Below are positions 1 to 10,285 of a stretch of DNA of 45,441 bases, one piece after another (position 1 is the first letter of the stretch; each line of letters opens with the position of its first letter). Source of the stretch: Zygnema cylindricum (taxonomy: Eukaryota; Streptophyta; Zygnematophyceae; Zygnematales; Zygnemataceae); NCBI GenBank assembly GCA_037447655.1, contig JBBHKE010001520.1:41228-86668 (forward strand), in the 5' to 3' direction. Under the pieces are notes generated by a model. It did no database searches and was not told the origin of the DNA. It saw nothing but the letters and a program-made list of their open reading frames with translations. A program made the position numbers and the translations under genes.

Positions 1-195
1 TCCCTTTCCCTCTCCCTCTCCCTACCTCCATATCCTTCTCCCTCTATACCTCCATCCCTCTCCCTCTCCCTTTCCCTCTTCTTCCCCCTCTCCCTTTCCC
101 TTTCCCACTCCCTCTCCTCTCCCTCTCCTTCTCCCTTTCCCTCTCCTCTCCTCCCTTTCCCTCTCCCTCTCCTCTCCCTCTACTTCTCCCTCACC
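1..195. repeat. CT-rich low-complexity tract
   Basis: Almost pure pyrimidine on the plus strand, made of irregular CCCTCT and CCCTTT units. The tract probably continues beyond the window start. It lies in or downstream of the first large intron of the minus-strand ARF gene. Confidence 0.9.
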
Positions 196-270
196 TGGTC
201 CAAAGGCAACAGAGTCATCTTTGCGTAAACTTGGTCTGTGTCACGATCCGCCTGTCACATTAAAAAGGTA

Positions 271-505
271 CCTTCCAAAATTAGTGTGGATTTTACAAAC
301 TAAAATAAAACAGCTCCGAAAGAATGAAAATAAATTGTGAACTTAGGATCCCTCGCGAACATTGTGACAAATGTCTTAAAGTCCTACCAAATTTAGTGTG
401 GATCCTACGAACCAAATACATACATAAACAAGTAAAATTGCACAGAGAAGATGAAAAGAAACAAAGAATCCTCCTCGAATATCTTGACAAATGTCTTAAA
501 GACTC
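271..505. repeat. degenerate tandem duplication, unit about 115 bp
   Basis: The motif CCAAAATTAGTGTGGAT at about 275 recurs as CCAAATTTAGTGTGGAT at about 388. The motif TTGTGACAAATGTCTTAAAG at about 363 recurs near 483. Together these show two imperfect copies. Short open frames over this stretch on both strands resemble nothing I know. The rest of 200-780 shows no recognisable feature; it would be intron of the ARF gene. Confidence 0.7.
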
Positions 506-779
506 TTCCCAAGATGAAAGAAGTTTCACAAAAAGGTGATATCGTTTTTTTTTTTTAACCCACATGGAAAGTGGTGTCGATGAGTTCACAATAGAGGTGG
601 GGTGGTAGTGAGGCATAGGGAGGGAGTGGACCCAAATCCACGGAGTCAGAGGCGGCCACCTAATGGGATCGAATCACAACATTAGAAAATAAATCTTAGA
701 GACTTCAAATATGTCAGAGAAATGTGAGAAACATTGTGCATCCTTTCTAAATTCTTTAACACATTTATAATAGAAATGT

Positions 780-970
780 TTGAGATTTGAACTTTTGACA
801 TCTTTATAAGATTCTTTTACATCTTTATTAGATTCTTTGACATCTTTATTTAAGTCTTTGACATCTATATTACATTTTTTGACATCTCTATTAGATTCTT
901 TGACATTTTTTTAGATTCTTTGACATCTTTATTAGATTCTTTGACATCTTTATTAGATTTTTTGACATTT
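780..970. repeat. minisatellite, unit about 21 bp
   Basis: About eight imperfect copies of GATTCTTTGACATCTTTATT follow one another. Unit length drifts between 19 and 22 bases. No coding potential. Confidence 0.85.
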
Positions 971-1009
971 TGCATTCATCGTCAACAATATGTCATTTTA
1001 TGTTCTTAA

Positions 1010-1310
1010 AACCAAAATCAAACATCAAATCCCAAACATCAAACTTCAAAAATCAAATCACAAACATTGAATCACAAACAGTGAATCACAAACATTGAGT
1101 TATAAACATTGACTCCCAAAACTTCAAACTCCAAACCTTACTTAATAAACCTCAAAACATTAACCATCGTATCACAACTCCAAAACCTCATCCAAAATAA
1201 AACTCCAAACCTCAAAAATCCCATCATCAAAATCCAAACATTGAACATCAAACATTTTACAAACCCACATTCTCAAACCCAAACTTATAAACCCAAACTT
1301 CAATTTTCCC
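1010..1310. repeat. A/C-rich degenerate repeat
   Basis: Irregular iterations of CAAACATTGAATCA and CAAACTTCAAA-type words, with almost no G on the plus strand. On the minus strand this is a T/G-rich tract just inside the proposed ARF intron. The short open frame at 1109-1321 is a product of the low complexity. Confidence 0.7.
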
Positions 1311-1341
1311 AAAATCTCTGACTCTCTCGTCCTATTCTCAC

Positions 1342-1527
1342 CTGTTCTATGTGGCCCTGCGGAAAATAGACCACTTTTGAGCCGACAGCTGGCAGCGATA
1401 CAAGAGGCCCGGCACACGCATGCCACAGCCGCGAACTCAATGTCGCGTCGCCACCTGGCACTCTCTCACGTGTGAAAACGGAAACCGTTAGAACTGAACT
1501 CATGGAACCCAAAACACTTCCATTCAT
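1342..1527 (-). CDS. auxin response factor (ARF), N-terminal exon, partial
   Basis: ARFs are plant transcription factors that bind auxin response elements through an N-terminal B3 domain. On the minus strand this exon encodes [19 protein letters not shown] followed by [10 protein letters not shown], the hallmark block that precedes the B3 domain in ARFs and marks the family without ambiguity. The open frame breaks right after EQ at a good splice donor, CAG|GTGAGA, with the GT at 1341-1340; the intron is phase 0 and conserved ARFs continue with V at this point. I place the exon end at 1342. ATG codons lie at 1527 and 1503; TAG stands directly before the first, so the exon either starts translation there or begins at an acceptor (TTTTTTCTAG, or TTCAG ending near 1494). 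The next exon is not in the window, so this intron exceeds 1.3 kb and the gene runs off the left edge. The mix of [16 protein letters not shown] (class A-like) and GHIEQ (class B-like) leaves the subclass open. Confidence 0.88.
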
Positions 1528-1599
1528 CTAGAAAAAATTAGAAACTCAAACACACGCCAAATGTTAATAACACTTATGATTTCCAACCAATAATGGACA

Positions 1600-1715
1600 A
1601 TAATGACATTATTAATAATATAATAGCATTTTTCATCATATAATGACATTATTCATAATATAATGACATTATTCATAACATAATGACATAATTAATAATA
1701 CAATGACATTATTAA
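1600..1715. repeat. AT-rich tandem repeat, unit about 22 bp
   Basis: About five imperfect copies of TAATGACATTATTCATAATA. It lies between the ARF exon and the candidate upstream exon. Confidence 0.8.
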
Positions 1716-1870
1716 CTTTCAACATTAACATTAAAGTTCGTTATTAACAATGTAACATTCACATTAACATTAACTTTTATCATTCAACCGTTGATCTTCC
1801 ACCACCATCTGGAGGTTAAATTGAAATCTCACTTTTACCAAGTGAACTTCGATCAGTAAACAACTAACTT

Positions 1871-1872
1871 TG

Positions 1873-1903
<31 letters not shown>

Positions 1904-1920
1904 CTTTTACTTTGACTTTT
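1871..1920. repeat. (ACTTTC)n microsatellite
   Basis: Six-base units ACTTTC and ACTTTT are repeated about eight times, next to the candidate ARF upstream exon. Confidence 0.85.
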
Positions 1921-1944
1921 ATCAATAACTAAATCCCTCCCTAC

Positions 1945-2104
1945 CTGTCCCCTGGGAGCCCCCCATTAGCATCACTTTGGACTTCACTCCCTCCTCCTCC
2001 TCCTTCACCCCTCCAAACTCCACCTTGGGCCACAAATTTCCGTACGGAATACTGTACGGGCGACTGAACAGAGGCTGGCAGGAGGGAAGGGCGGCGGCCG
2101 TCAT
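1945..2104 (-). CDS. candidate upstream coding exon of the ARF gene
   Basis: A minus-strand frame opens with ATG at 2104 (MTAAALPSCQPLFSRP...) and reaches a donor-like site, GGGACAG|GTAGGG, at 1945/1944 with one base left over. Joined to the acceptor-like TTCAG before position about 1494, the frame enters the ARF exon in phase and runs on to the LWHACAGP block. The exon lies about 0.5 kb upstream of the firm ARF exon and just before the long CT-rich (minus strand) tract, as expected for a 5' end. Against it: the acceptor has a weak pyrimidine tract and I do not recognise the peptide. The frame may instead be 5' leader. Confidence 0.3.
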
Positions 2105-3615
2105 ACCCTCTGGAGCATGAGGGGGCTGGAGGGGAAGGGAGGGGAGAGAGAGAGAGGGGAAAGGAGAGGATCAGGAGAGGAGGTTAGAGAAAACAGGAGA
2201 GGGACAGGGTGAGGGAGAGAGGAGAGGGAGAAGCAGGAATAGGAGGGAAGAAGGGGAGAGGGATAGGGAAGGGAAAAGGGGATAGGGGGATCGAGAGGGA
2301 GAGAAAATGGGTCAAGAATGCTGGAGAGGGTGAGGGAGAGGGAAAGGGAGGGACAGAGAGAGGAAACAAGAGGAGGGAAGAAGGTAAAGGGATAGGAGAC
2401 GGAGGAGCGGGGAGGGGCTGAGGGAGAGGAAGAGAGAGGGAGGGAGAGGAAGGGAGAGGGAGGAGAGGGAGGAGAGTGAGGGAGAAAAAGAAGAGGGAGA
2501 GGGAAAGGGAGCGGGAAGGAGAGGGAGAGGGAGAGAGAGAGTTTTAAAGGGAGAGGAGAAGTGAGAAAAAGACGAGGGATAGAGAGGAAGAGAAGGAAAT
2601 GGAGGGAGAGATGAGATGGAAAGGAAGAGGGAGAGGAGAAGAATGAGAGGGAGGGAAAGAGAGCAGGATAGAGGGGAAGATAGAGAGTGGAAGAGGTAGA
2701 GGAGAGGGTGAAACAGATGGAGCCGGAGAGTAGGGAGCATAAACGTAAAGGAGAACAGGGACAGGACAGGAAAGAAGGGAAGGAGAGAAGGAGACATTAG
2801 AGGAGAGGGAGAGGAGAAGGGAGAGGGAGAGGAGAAGGGAGAGGGAGAGGGGGAGAGAGAGGGAGAGAGAGAAAAGTAGAGGAAAAGAAGAGAAGCGAAT
2901 GGATGGTAGTGGAAGTGAGGGAAAGAACTAGAGGAGATGGATAAGTAAAGAAAGGAGGGAATAAGGGGGGGGGGGGGAGGAGAAAGAGAGGAGAAGGTGG
3001 GGAGAGAGAGGAAGAGGGAAAAGGAAAGGAAGGCAAAAGAGGAGATAGGGAGAAAAACAAAGAGGTATGGGGAGAGAAGGATGGGAGTGGGAGAGGGAGA
3101 GAGGTGGAGGTGAGGTGGAAGAGGAAGAGAAGGAGAAAGACGGGAAAGTACGAAAAGGGAATAAAGAGGAGATAAGGAGAGAGGGAGAGGGAGAGGGAGA
3201 GGGAGAGGGAGAGGGAGAGAGAGGGGGAGAGAGGTGGAGGTGAGGTGGAAGAGGAAGAGACGGAAAGAAACAGGAAAGGTATGACAATATTAGGGGAATA
3301 AAGAGGAGATAAGGAGGGAGAGAGAGAGAGAGAGGAGAGAGAGAGAGGAGAGAGAGAAAAAGAGAGAAGAGGATTTTGGAAGAGGGAGAAGTAAGAGCAA
3401 AATAAAAAGAAAGAGGATTTGCAGCGGAAGAAGAATAAGAAGAGGGAGAGGAGAAGGAAGAGGGAGAGAGAGAGGGAAAGGGAGAGGGAGTGGGAAAAAA
3501 ACCGGTGGTGTGGCAAAGAGTGAGAGAAAGGGAATATCTAGAGAGAGGGAGGGAGAGGGAGGGAGAGGGAGGGAGAGGGAGGGAGAGGGAGGGAGAGGGA
3601 GGGAGAGGGAGATTG
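2105..3615. repeat. 1.5-kb homopurine (GA) tract
   Basis: The plus strand is almost entirely G and A for 1.5 kb (GGGAGA, GAGAGG, AAGGAG units). It contains a G run near 2967 and seven exact copies of the 10-mer GGGAGAGGGA ending at 3612. It lies upstream of the minus-strand ARF, where it reads as CT-rich leader or promoter sequence. The long open frames on either strand (for example 2797-3516 minus) are pure Ser/Leu/Pro low complexity and are not genes. Confidence 0.92.
3106..3330. repeat. 128-bp direct duplication inside the GA tract
   Basis: The block starting GTGGAGGTGAGGTGGAAGAG at about 3106 and ending near AAAGAGGAGATAAGGAG is repeated from about 3234. The second copy carries an extra TATGACAATATTAGG insertion. 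Confidence 0.75.
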
Positions 3616-3771
3616 TCATTGATCAAAGAATTGGTGTGACTACATAAAACATATTAGCTGTACGGAATGTACGGACTTCAGGAGAAAACCACAGAAAGCA
3701 TTTCACCTTAGATATTTTTGCAAGTAAGTGACACGTGGCAGTCAATGGACTCTTTTTTTATACAGTGACAA

Positions 3772-3900
3772 TTGTTACGCGGGATTCCTTCAGCAATAGG
3801 AATGAAAGGGAGAGGAGGGAGAGGAGGGGTAGAGATTGTCACGCGGGATTCCTTCAACAATAGGAATGGAAGGGAGTGGAGGGAGGGAGGGAGGGAGAGA
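3772..3900. repeat. 65-bp tandem duplication
   Basis: ACGCGGGATTCCTTCAGCAA at about 3777 recurs as ACGCGGGATTCCTTCAACAA at about 3841. Both are followed by TAGGAATG and a purine run. Confidence 0.8.
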
Positions 3901-4192
3901 GGGAGAGAGGGAGAGAGGGAGAGAGGGAGAGAGTGAGAGAGGGAGAGGAGGGAGAAGAGGGATAGAGGGAGAGAGACGGAGAGAGGGAGGGAGGGGGAGA
4001 AAGGGAGGGAGAGGCTATGGCACTGTACGGAACATAGAGTTCAAATGAGATCTGTGAAATTTCCCGGAAAATCAGGAAATCGAAGAGATGAGAAGAAAAC
4101 GACAAAATTTTAATGGCGGGGGAGAGAGGGGGGAAGTGAGAGAGGGCGAGAGAGAGGGAGAGAGAGGGAGGGAAGGGAGGGAGGGAGGGAGA
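3870..4192. repeat. second homopurine (GAGGGA)n tract
   Basis: Two GA-rich blocks (3870-4015 and 4120-4192) are separated by about 100 bases of mixed sequence. The Ser/Pro-rich open frames across them are shadows of the repeat. Confidence 0.85.
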
Positions 4193-4269
4193 GACAGGAG
4201 TGCTGACAAGCGTAGGCCATAAAACGACGGAGGACGAGACCTGACTGATGCGAAGTTTGGAGCGTCGCG

Positions 4270-4480
4270 ACAAAACTGTACGGAATTTGAAATGCGTGGC
4301 AAAAGCGTGCTAGCGACAGATACAAAACAAAATGAGGGGAAAAAAACTGGCGTCTATGTACGGACGAAGTTCGTGAGTGTACGAACTCAAATGTTTTATG
4401 TACGGACCAAAGGTAAAACGTACGAGCAAAATGTTGATTGTACGGACCAAATGTCGAATGTACGGACACTCGTTTGATTC
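4270..4480. repeat. GTACGG-rich degenerate repeat
   Basis: TGTACGGA occurs at about 4277, 4358, 4400, 4440 and 4459, with CGTACGAG and TGTACGAA variants between. Spacing near the right end is about 20-40 bases, so this is a loose tandem array of TGTACGGACCAAATGT-like units. The flanking sequence 4480-5270 is mixed, holds more GTACGG words and a TGTACTGTGC iteration at 5243-5270, and shows no gene I can support. Confidence 0.6.
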
Positions 4481-5272
4481 TGCTTCTCAAGTCAGCGCGC
4501 TCACTCCGGACTTCAGCGGAGATCTCGGGATTCGTCCAGTACGGTCATGTGACGGTACAGTCTGTCGTTTTGTGAAATGGTACTACTGTACGAAGGTTGG
4601 CGTGTAAAACCCTCGGAGCGAATTGGTTCGATTTGATTATTATCTTGACTTCTGGTGCGAATTCTGCGGCCGACGCGTGGATTATTCCTGTATATCGCAC
4701 GTGTGAAAATTAACATTTCGTACGATTTATTATTTTTTTACAGTTTTTTTGTGACTGGAAGCGGTACGGTACGGTACTGTCCTGTACTCTACCGTACCAT
4801 CGCTGCATTTGTACGAAGACCTTGTCATAGAGTACTGAAAGGGAATTCTTGGCTCGTCTCGTTCCAACACGTGGCGGAATGCGAAGAGGCGTCGAACAAA
4901 AGAAAGATTCGATTGTTTTTTTCAAAAGATTATAATAACGGTCCACAAAACGGAACTTGCGTTTCTATGTGAAACGATTCTGGTTGTGTTTTAGGACCAC
5001 GTTGTTAGCGAAGATGCTGTAATTGTACTTTTCGTATGGCCGTGGTGACGTGATGGATCGAAGACGACAATAGACATGTCACTATACGACAATATCCAGC
5101 TAGGAAGTTTGTCGGCTTTCGGACTTGGCTCAAGGTCAAAGTGTCAAGCACAGGGACCGTTGACCATCATGAGAACGGGAATTTTAACAGGATGTCAACC
5201 GCACGGCTAACATGTTAACGGAATTTTTATTGTCCGTTAGTACTGTACAGTACTGTGCTGTACTGTGCTGTA

Positions 5273-5468
5273 CACCGCCAATCGCTATTAGAGTCAAGGA
5301 TTAAATAGCGTCAAAAAATAATTAGCGTTATTGATTCTTATTTAGTGCCCGGAAGTGGCAGATTATGCTCCACGTCCTTAAATAGCGTTATTAATTCTAT
5401 TTCAGGTTTTGGGGTCAAAATTTAGGGCACCGTATTAGCGTTATATACACTAATAGCGATTAGCCGTG
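5273..5468. mobile_element. TA-duplicating MITE, 196 bp
   Basis: Starts CACCGCCAATCGCTATTAG and ends CTAATAGCGATTAGCCGTG, near-perfect terminal inverted repeats, with TA on both outer sides (5271-5272 and 5469-5470). TA duplication fits Tc1/mariner-type transposition, but the ends are not the classic Stowaway sequence. It has no transposase, so it would have moved in trans. Confidence 0.85.
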
Positions 5469-5485
5469 TACTGTACTAAGCTGTA

Positions 5486-6034
5486 CACCGTCAATCGCTA
5501 TAAGAGTAAAGGAATAAATAGCGTAAAAATAAAATTAGTGTTATTAACACTAATCGGGAATTAATTTTTTTTGAAAAAAAATATATATACTAATTAATCC
5601 CTAACTGTAATTTGGGTTGTCCCGAATAATAAATACCCGCCCTTTCGATGTCTACAGTAATCTGTGTAATCGTACAAAATCTGACAATTCGTACGCCGTC
5701 GCGCTGTTCACACGGTCGACGGGCGAACATATGAGAACGTGATTTTTGTCGACGAGTTTGCATCTCTTTCTTCCAGTGCACATTCACATGTGTGCGCAAT
5801 AATGTTAAGTGTCTTTTTATGCCTTTGTAATTCAAAAAGTACCATTTTGTACGGAAATATACTGTCCGTACGCCACACTATTTCCATCGCAGTGTACTTC
5901 CATTATTAACACTAATTGAAATAAAACCCTAATTAAAATAATGGAAAAAATAGAATTGTGGATTATATTTCGGGTTTTTTTTTTTTTAAAGGGCACAGAA
6001 TTGGCGTTGTATACTCTAATAGCGATTGACGGTG
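5486..6034. mobile_element. TA-family MITE, about 550-bp subfamily
   Basis: Begins CACCGTCAATCGCTATAAG after TA (5484-5485) and ends ATAGCGATTGACGGTG; the right TA has decayed to TT. It lies only 17 bases after the preceding MITE. The interior matches the element at 22578-23122 in reverse orientation, including an 81-codon stop-free stretch (5590-5835 minus) that begins with TTG, has no ATG and is not kept in the other copies, so I do not call it a gene. Confidence 0.85.
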
Positions 6035-6223
6035 TTTTGTAGCACTCGACCTGGTTTTGGAGTTTTGAACCCAAACTAATTCGAACCGAACTAAACCAAT
6101 GTTTTTAGCCAGTTCAATTTCGCTCATTCGCTAAAGGTTTAAACCAACATGGTTCGGTTTCGTTGAATCCACTTGGCTCGGATCGATGAAACTAAACCAG
6201 GTTCGAACCTATGTAGGAATGTA

Positions 6224-6780
6224 CACCTTGAATAGCTTATAATTTTAAGAAATTATTAGTGTGGAGTAAAAAATAGTGTTATTAACGGTATATTGGGGTT
6301 TTTAACCTCGTGCCAACAAAACTTTGACTCTAATTTATACATCTAACACTACAAGGATACACATTCCCATAGTGTAGTCCCTTCAGTATGTGTTCACATA
6401 ATCGACGTTAAAACAGGTAACACATAATCGACATTTAAAGATGTGAGAACACGTTCGCGTGATTTCGCCTATCTCTATTACTAAAAACCAAATATGAGTG
6501 CGCTTTCCTTATCGGCTACACTCACTTTCTGATCTCAACGTCATTACCTGACATTCTCTTCATATATTTGTTGTAGGAAACGTGTAGTTGTAGTACGGAT
6601 TGGCACATTACGTGCACTGTACTATTTAAAACCATTCAAGTTAGAGTTGATGAAGCTAATTTAAACGCACGTATATTAAGGTAAAGAAGACATTTGTGTT
6701 ATTACTTCTATTCAAGGTTCAATGGTCAAAATTTAGTGGCATGAATAAAGTGTCATTTCCATTATAAGCAATTCATCGTG
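6224..6780. mobile_element. degenerate TA-family MITE, 557 bp
   Basis: Ends are CACCTTGAATAGCTTATAA and TTATAAGCAATTCATCGTG between TA dinucleotides. The interior shares long stretches with 38880-39420 (for example ACCTCGTGCCAACAAAACTT, CACATTCCCATAGTGTAG and AGTACGGATTGGCACA) and with the copy split by the copia element at 29290-35906. Confidence 0.78.
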
Positions 6781-6782
6781 TA

Positions 6783-7590
6783 CAAACATATCATATCACA
6801 AAGTCAAAAGCCACAAAACTATAAGTATATAAAATGATAGCTTACTGGTGTAAAAAATAGGCAGATATAGTACGCTAATTTTGTACCGAGTGGTATTATA
6901 ACTTTCTAATGCAAATTTAACGTTTTTAGGGCTCTTCATGAAGTTGGACGCTTCGATTTGGCAGAATTAAAAGGTGGTTTGTTTTGTAAACCTTACTTTT
7001 ATTTCAAATTGAACAAGTATATTTGGTCCACACCAAAATCAAATAAAAACAGACCAAATAAAGCCGAGTGTTATACATGAGGTTATTGTTAGAAAAACTA
7101 TTTTTACTTGTGAATAACAATATATTGTATGGTTATATTTCCTATCGTGATAATTCCATCAATTTATCCAATCAATTATCAAAAGGCGAAGGGGTCGAGT
7201 ATATCGCGTGGTGAAAAATAAATTCTTATCATCAATATGTTTACATGCATATAATATTGTTATAATGTGATACTCAATGTTAAGTAGAAAAATAATGTAT
7301 CCAATTTATAATCTGTCACGTCACATTTTACAATCAAGTCCTTACTTTACAAAAAGTAAAATTTATACATTTATTAAAAGAATTGAGATAGAAAAACCAT
7401 TCAGGTACAAAGGGGTATTGGAAATTCCCATCATGAAGGACCAAAAGTACAAGATTCTTTCCTCCAGTTCAAAATTTAGTAGTGAAATACATAACAGTTT
7501 ATAGCCTCAATCTATTTCAACTTATGTTATAGAACGGCTAACCGTTTTACCCTCCAACAAAAAGCAGCGTAACATTTTTTGGTTTCAAAC
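6783..7590. other. AT-rich intergenic stretch, no gene seen
   Basis: About 800 bases of AT-rich sequence. One plus-strand open frame (7277-7504, 75 codons) shows no motif I recognise. No repeat family of the window was recognised here. Confidence 0.5.
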
Positions 7591-7855
7591 CATAGTTCAA
7601 AAGTAGGTGAAAGTAGGCCCATACAATATGTCTATTGTACACAAAACATACAATATGACCTTAAGACCCATATTGTATTGGTCGCAAAATGAAACATAAA
7701 AGTAACAAGGTTGAGTTGCACATTGTTCGATAGAGAACTAAACATCATCGTACAGTTGCTGATCAAGTAGCGATCTAAGAAGATCACATGAAAAGCCCCT
7801 AACACAATTTGCGCCTGCCAAAGGCCTACCATAAAACGCCTACTTTTGAACTATG
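7591..7855. mobile_element. hAT-like MITE, 265 bp
   Basis: Starts CATAGTTCAAAAGTAGG and ends CCTACTTTTGAACTATG. The flanking octamers TTTCAAAC and CTTCAAAA match at 6 of 8 positions, consistent with an aged 8-bp duplication. It carries the family's internal words ACCTTAAGACCCATATTGTA and CAAAGGCCTACCATAAAA. Confidence 0.82.
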
Positions 7856-8045
7856 CTTCAAAACGAGAGCGACTTCCAAACGATTCTCAACACCGTAAAG
7901 TCAGCTAACAAATAAAAAATTGACGTGTGTACAAAAAACTCGGTGACAAGAGGATATTTGACGGGGACACGAAATTACAGACTGCGGCGTTAAGATGTTT
8001 CATTGTTTTGATGTTTTTTGATGACGAATGGGGACACTCGTCGTG

Positions 8046-8362
8046 GTACAATACAGTACAGACTAGGTTTCTTAAATTTTGGCCCGTGTTGTGGTTCGTG
8101 TGGACATAGGGACACAGGTTAAAAAAACGAGTTAGTCTCACACGTCGCAAAGTACTGCCCAGGTACCTTGCGATTTTAGGGTCATATGGTTATTGGTTGT
8201 GCTTTTATTTTAATAAAAAAAAATACGAATGAGAAAAAAACCCTAAACATACTTATATGCAAGACGTCCGCGCGGCGCGGCGCGTCGTAAAATGAAATGA
8301 GTGTGGACGTCGAGGGTAAAAGTCCCACACGTTGTCCGTAGCGCGAAAAACGTAGGGTTTGG
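8046..8362. repeat. dispersed repeat, copy 1 of 2 (about 315 bp)
   Basis: Shares an ordered set of blocks with 19551-19875 in the same orientation: GTACAG near the start, GGTACC, a poly-A run followed by ATGAGAAAAAAACCCTAA, and a GCGCGG-rich patch. I see no clear terminal repeats and no coding frame, so its nature is open. Confidence 0.6.
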
Positions 8363-8369
8363 TATAGTA

Positions 8370-8901
8370 CACCGTGCATCGCTATTAGTGTTAATGTTCT
8401 TTTTGCCACTTAAAACATTTTCCCTTTCGTGCACACATGTCAGATTGTAGATCTGACGGTTACGATTGAAAGGTAAGAATCTCAGCTTCTAATTAGCGAT
8501 CTCAAATTGAAAATCGGACATGTGTGCACGAAGAAAAAATGTTTTAATCATAGTTCAAAAGTAGGTGAAAGTAGGCCCATACAATATGCCTATTGTATAC
8601 AAACCATACAATATGACCTTAAGACCTATATTGTATTTGGACCTATTGGGACCGATTAAGAAATTCAGACCAAAAATTAGACCAATTAAAACATCCGGAC
8701 CAAAAAGTATTATTTACACCTTCAGATTCTGACAATCGGACGGTCGCTGATCAAAGTACCGATCTAAGAAGATCACATGGAAAGCCTATAACACAACTTA
8801 CAATAGAGGCGCCGACCAAAGGCCTGCCATAAAAACACCTACTTTTGAACAATGGTTTTAAGTGGCAAAAAAAACATTAACACTAATAGCGATTCACAGT
8901 G
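8370..8901. mobile_element. TA-family MITE with long inverted repeats, split by a hAT-like MITE
   Basis: Begins CACCGTGCATCGCTATTAG and ends CTAATAGCGATTCACAGTG, with TA at 8368-8369 and 8902-8903. Without the 8549-8854 insert it would be about 220 bp and almost a full palindrome: TTTTTGCCACTTAAAACAT on the left is mirrored by TTTTAAGTGGCAAAAAAA on the right. Confidence 0.85.
8549..8854. mobile_element. hAT-like MITE inserted in a TA-family MITE
   Basis: Ends are CATAGTTCAAAAGTAGG and CCTACTTTTGAACAATG. Flanking octamers GTTTTAAT and GTTTTAAG agree at 7 of 8. The join of the flanks restores the right arm of the host MITE (TTTTAAGTGGC), proving insertion order. Confidence 0.85.
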
Positions 8902-9058
8902 TACAGTGAACTGTAGTGCCGTCATTTTTTTTCTCCCCTGCAAAATATTGACGGCGATTGGGACGACCGTTCGCCTAAAAATCGAACGGCCACGATTTGA
9001 GGTATTTTCTCCTCGGGCGATTTTGAGAAGTAATTGGGGCCATCCGTTTGAGTGCATT

Positions 9059-9122
9059 TCAGGGTTTTTTAGGGTTGTTTTTAGGATATTTTAAGGTGTT
9101 TTAGGGTTTTTTAGGGCTTTTT
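9059..9122. repeat. telomere-like TTTTAGGG words
   Basis: Five spaced copies of TTTAGGG or TTAGGG-like words with irregular T runs. Too degenerate to be a real telomeric array. Confidence 0.4.
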
Positions 9123-9260
9123 CTCTGGGAGCGAGAACTTCTTCCTTGTACCTGGGAGAATATGGACCAATCCTTTTCATTTCAGCTCTTGGAGAGAGTA
9201 CGACAAGGGGATGAGCGATATCGCGTTAAAGTTAACGGCTCAGTGGAGCGTGTGAGTGAT

Positions 9261-9932
9261 AGCCTATACCCACCGGAGCATTTGATTTTCCGAAACTGAT
9301 CGGAAAACGTACACGTTTCGACGTCATCAAACATAGGCGCGAAAACAAACCTGCAGTATTGAATGTTCGAAGGACGACGACGGTGGTTCAAAACCGGCAG
9401 TTGTTTCGCGCGAGTGCAATGAAATAGCCGTTCGATGTTGTTTTGGCTACGTCAGCTTTTCGGCGAAATACGCTACACCGTCGATCGTATTTGGCGTGTT
9501 GAACACTAATTCGGCGCCCCTAAATTTTGACCCTTGAACCTTAAATAGAATAAATGACGCTATTTAAGGACGTGGACCATAATTTGCCACGTCTCTTGGC
9601 ACTGAATTAGAATTAATGACGCTAATTTTTTCTTTACTCTAATAATTTCTACACGCTAAATACGATCGACGGTGTACTTTAACCCGACTTTTACATCCCG
9701 CAATATTTTGAGGATACTCGTTTGTACGGTTTTCATAGAAAGCCGTACATTATTCCAACTTCCGTCTGTTGCGGAAGTGATTTTTTTTTCGGTGGAATAG
9801 GCCATGAATGAAAGGATCGTCGTTCGACAAATAGAAAGAAATTTTCGCAAGTACAAAGGATTTTAAAAGTTTCATATTATTATCAAATTCGGAATATCAT
9901 TGTAATGGGAAATGCTCCGGTGGGAATAGGCT
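9261..9932. repeat. long-range inverted repeat around a TA MITE
   Basis: AGCCTATACCCACCGGAGCA at 9261-9280 is matched in inverse orientation at about 9913-9932 with one mismatch. Weaker inverted matches lie inside (CGAAGGACGACGAC against GGATCGTCGTTCG). The loop contains the TA MITE 9476-9674, suggesting an older fold-back element. No gene in 8905-9475 or 9675-10060. Confidence 0.5.
9476..9674. mobile_element. TA-duplicating MITE, 199 bp
   Basis: CACCGTCGATCGTATTTGG at the left and AAATACGATCGACGGTG at the right, with TA on each side (9474-9475 and 9675-9676). The interior is the reverse complement of the 5273-5468 type (AAATAGAATAAATGACGCTA, CCACGTC). Confidence 0.85.
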
Positions 9933-10062
9933 ATGAGCCAATTAGAATTCTCCTTGGAACGTAAAAATGTCTCAAACGGCCGCTTGTACCGGCCGGCCAA
10001 AAGACTAACTGCCAAGTCCAAATAGGTGGCCGGTCGTTAAGACCAAGCGGAAAGACTGTACA

Positions 10063-10285
10063 GATTCATACGATCAGACGGTCGCTGATCAAAGTAGCGA
10101 TTTAAAAAGATCACATGAAAAGCCTATAACACAACTTATGATAGGACTATCGTCAGATTTGGACAATCGGACGGTCGCTGATAAAAGTAACGACTTAAGA
10201 AGATCACATGAAAAGCCCATAACACAACTTACGATAAAGGCGCCGACAAAAGGCCTTTAATTGAAACTCCTACTTTTGAACTATG
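10063..10285. mobile_element. truncated hAT-like MITE with internal duplication
   Basis: The right end CCTACTTTTGAACTATG is intact (ends 10285); the left end is missing. The internal block CGGACGGTCGCTGATAAAAG...CATAACACAACTTACGATA occurs twice in tandem (10070-10145 and 10155-10235). Confidence 0.7.

Noticed and set aside
2184-3626. Long open frames (up to 239 codons) on the minus strand of the GA tract
   Set aside because: They consist only of Ser, Leu, Pro and Phe and several frames are open at once; this is a by-product of CT-rich sequence lacking stop codons.
9059-9122. Interstitial telomere array
   Set aside because: TTTAGGG words are too few and irregularly spaced to be a telomeric tract.
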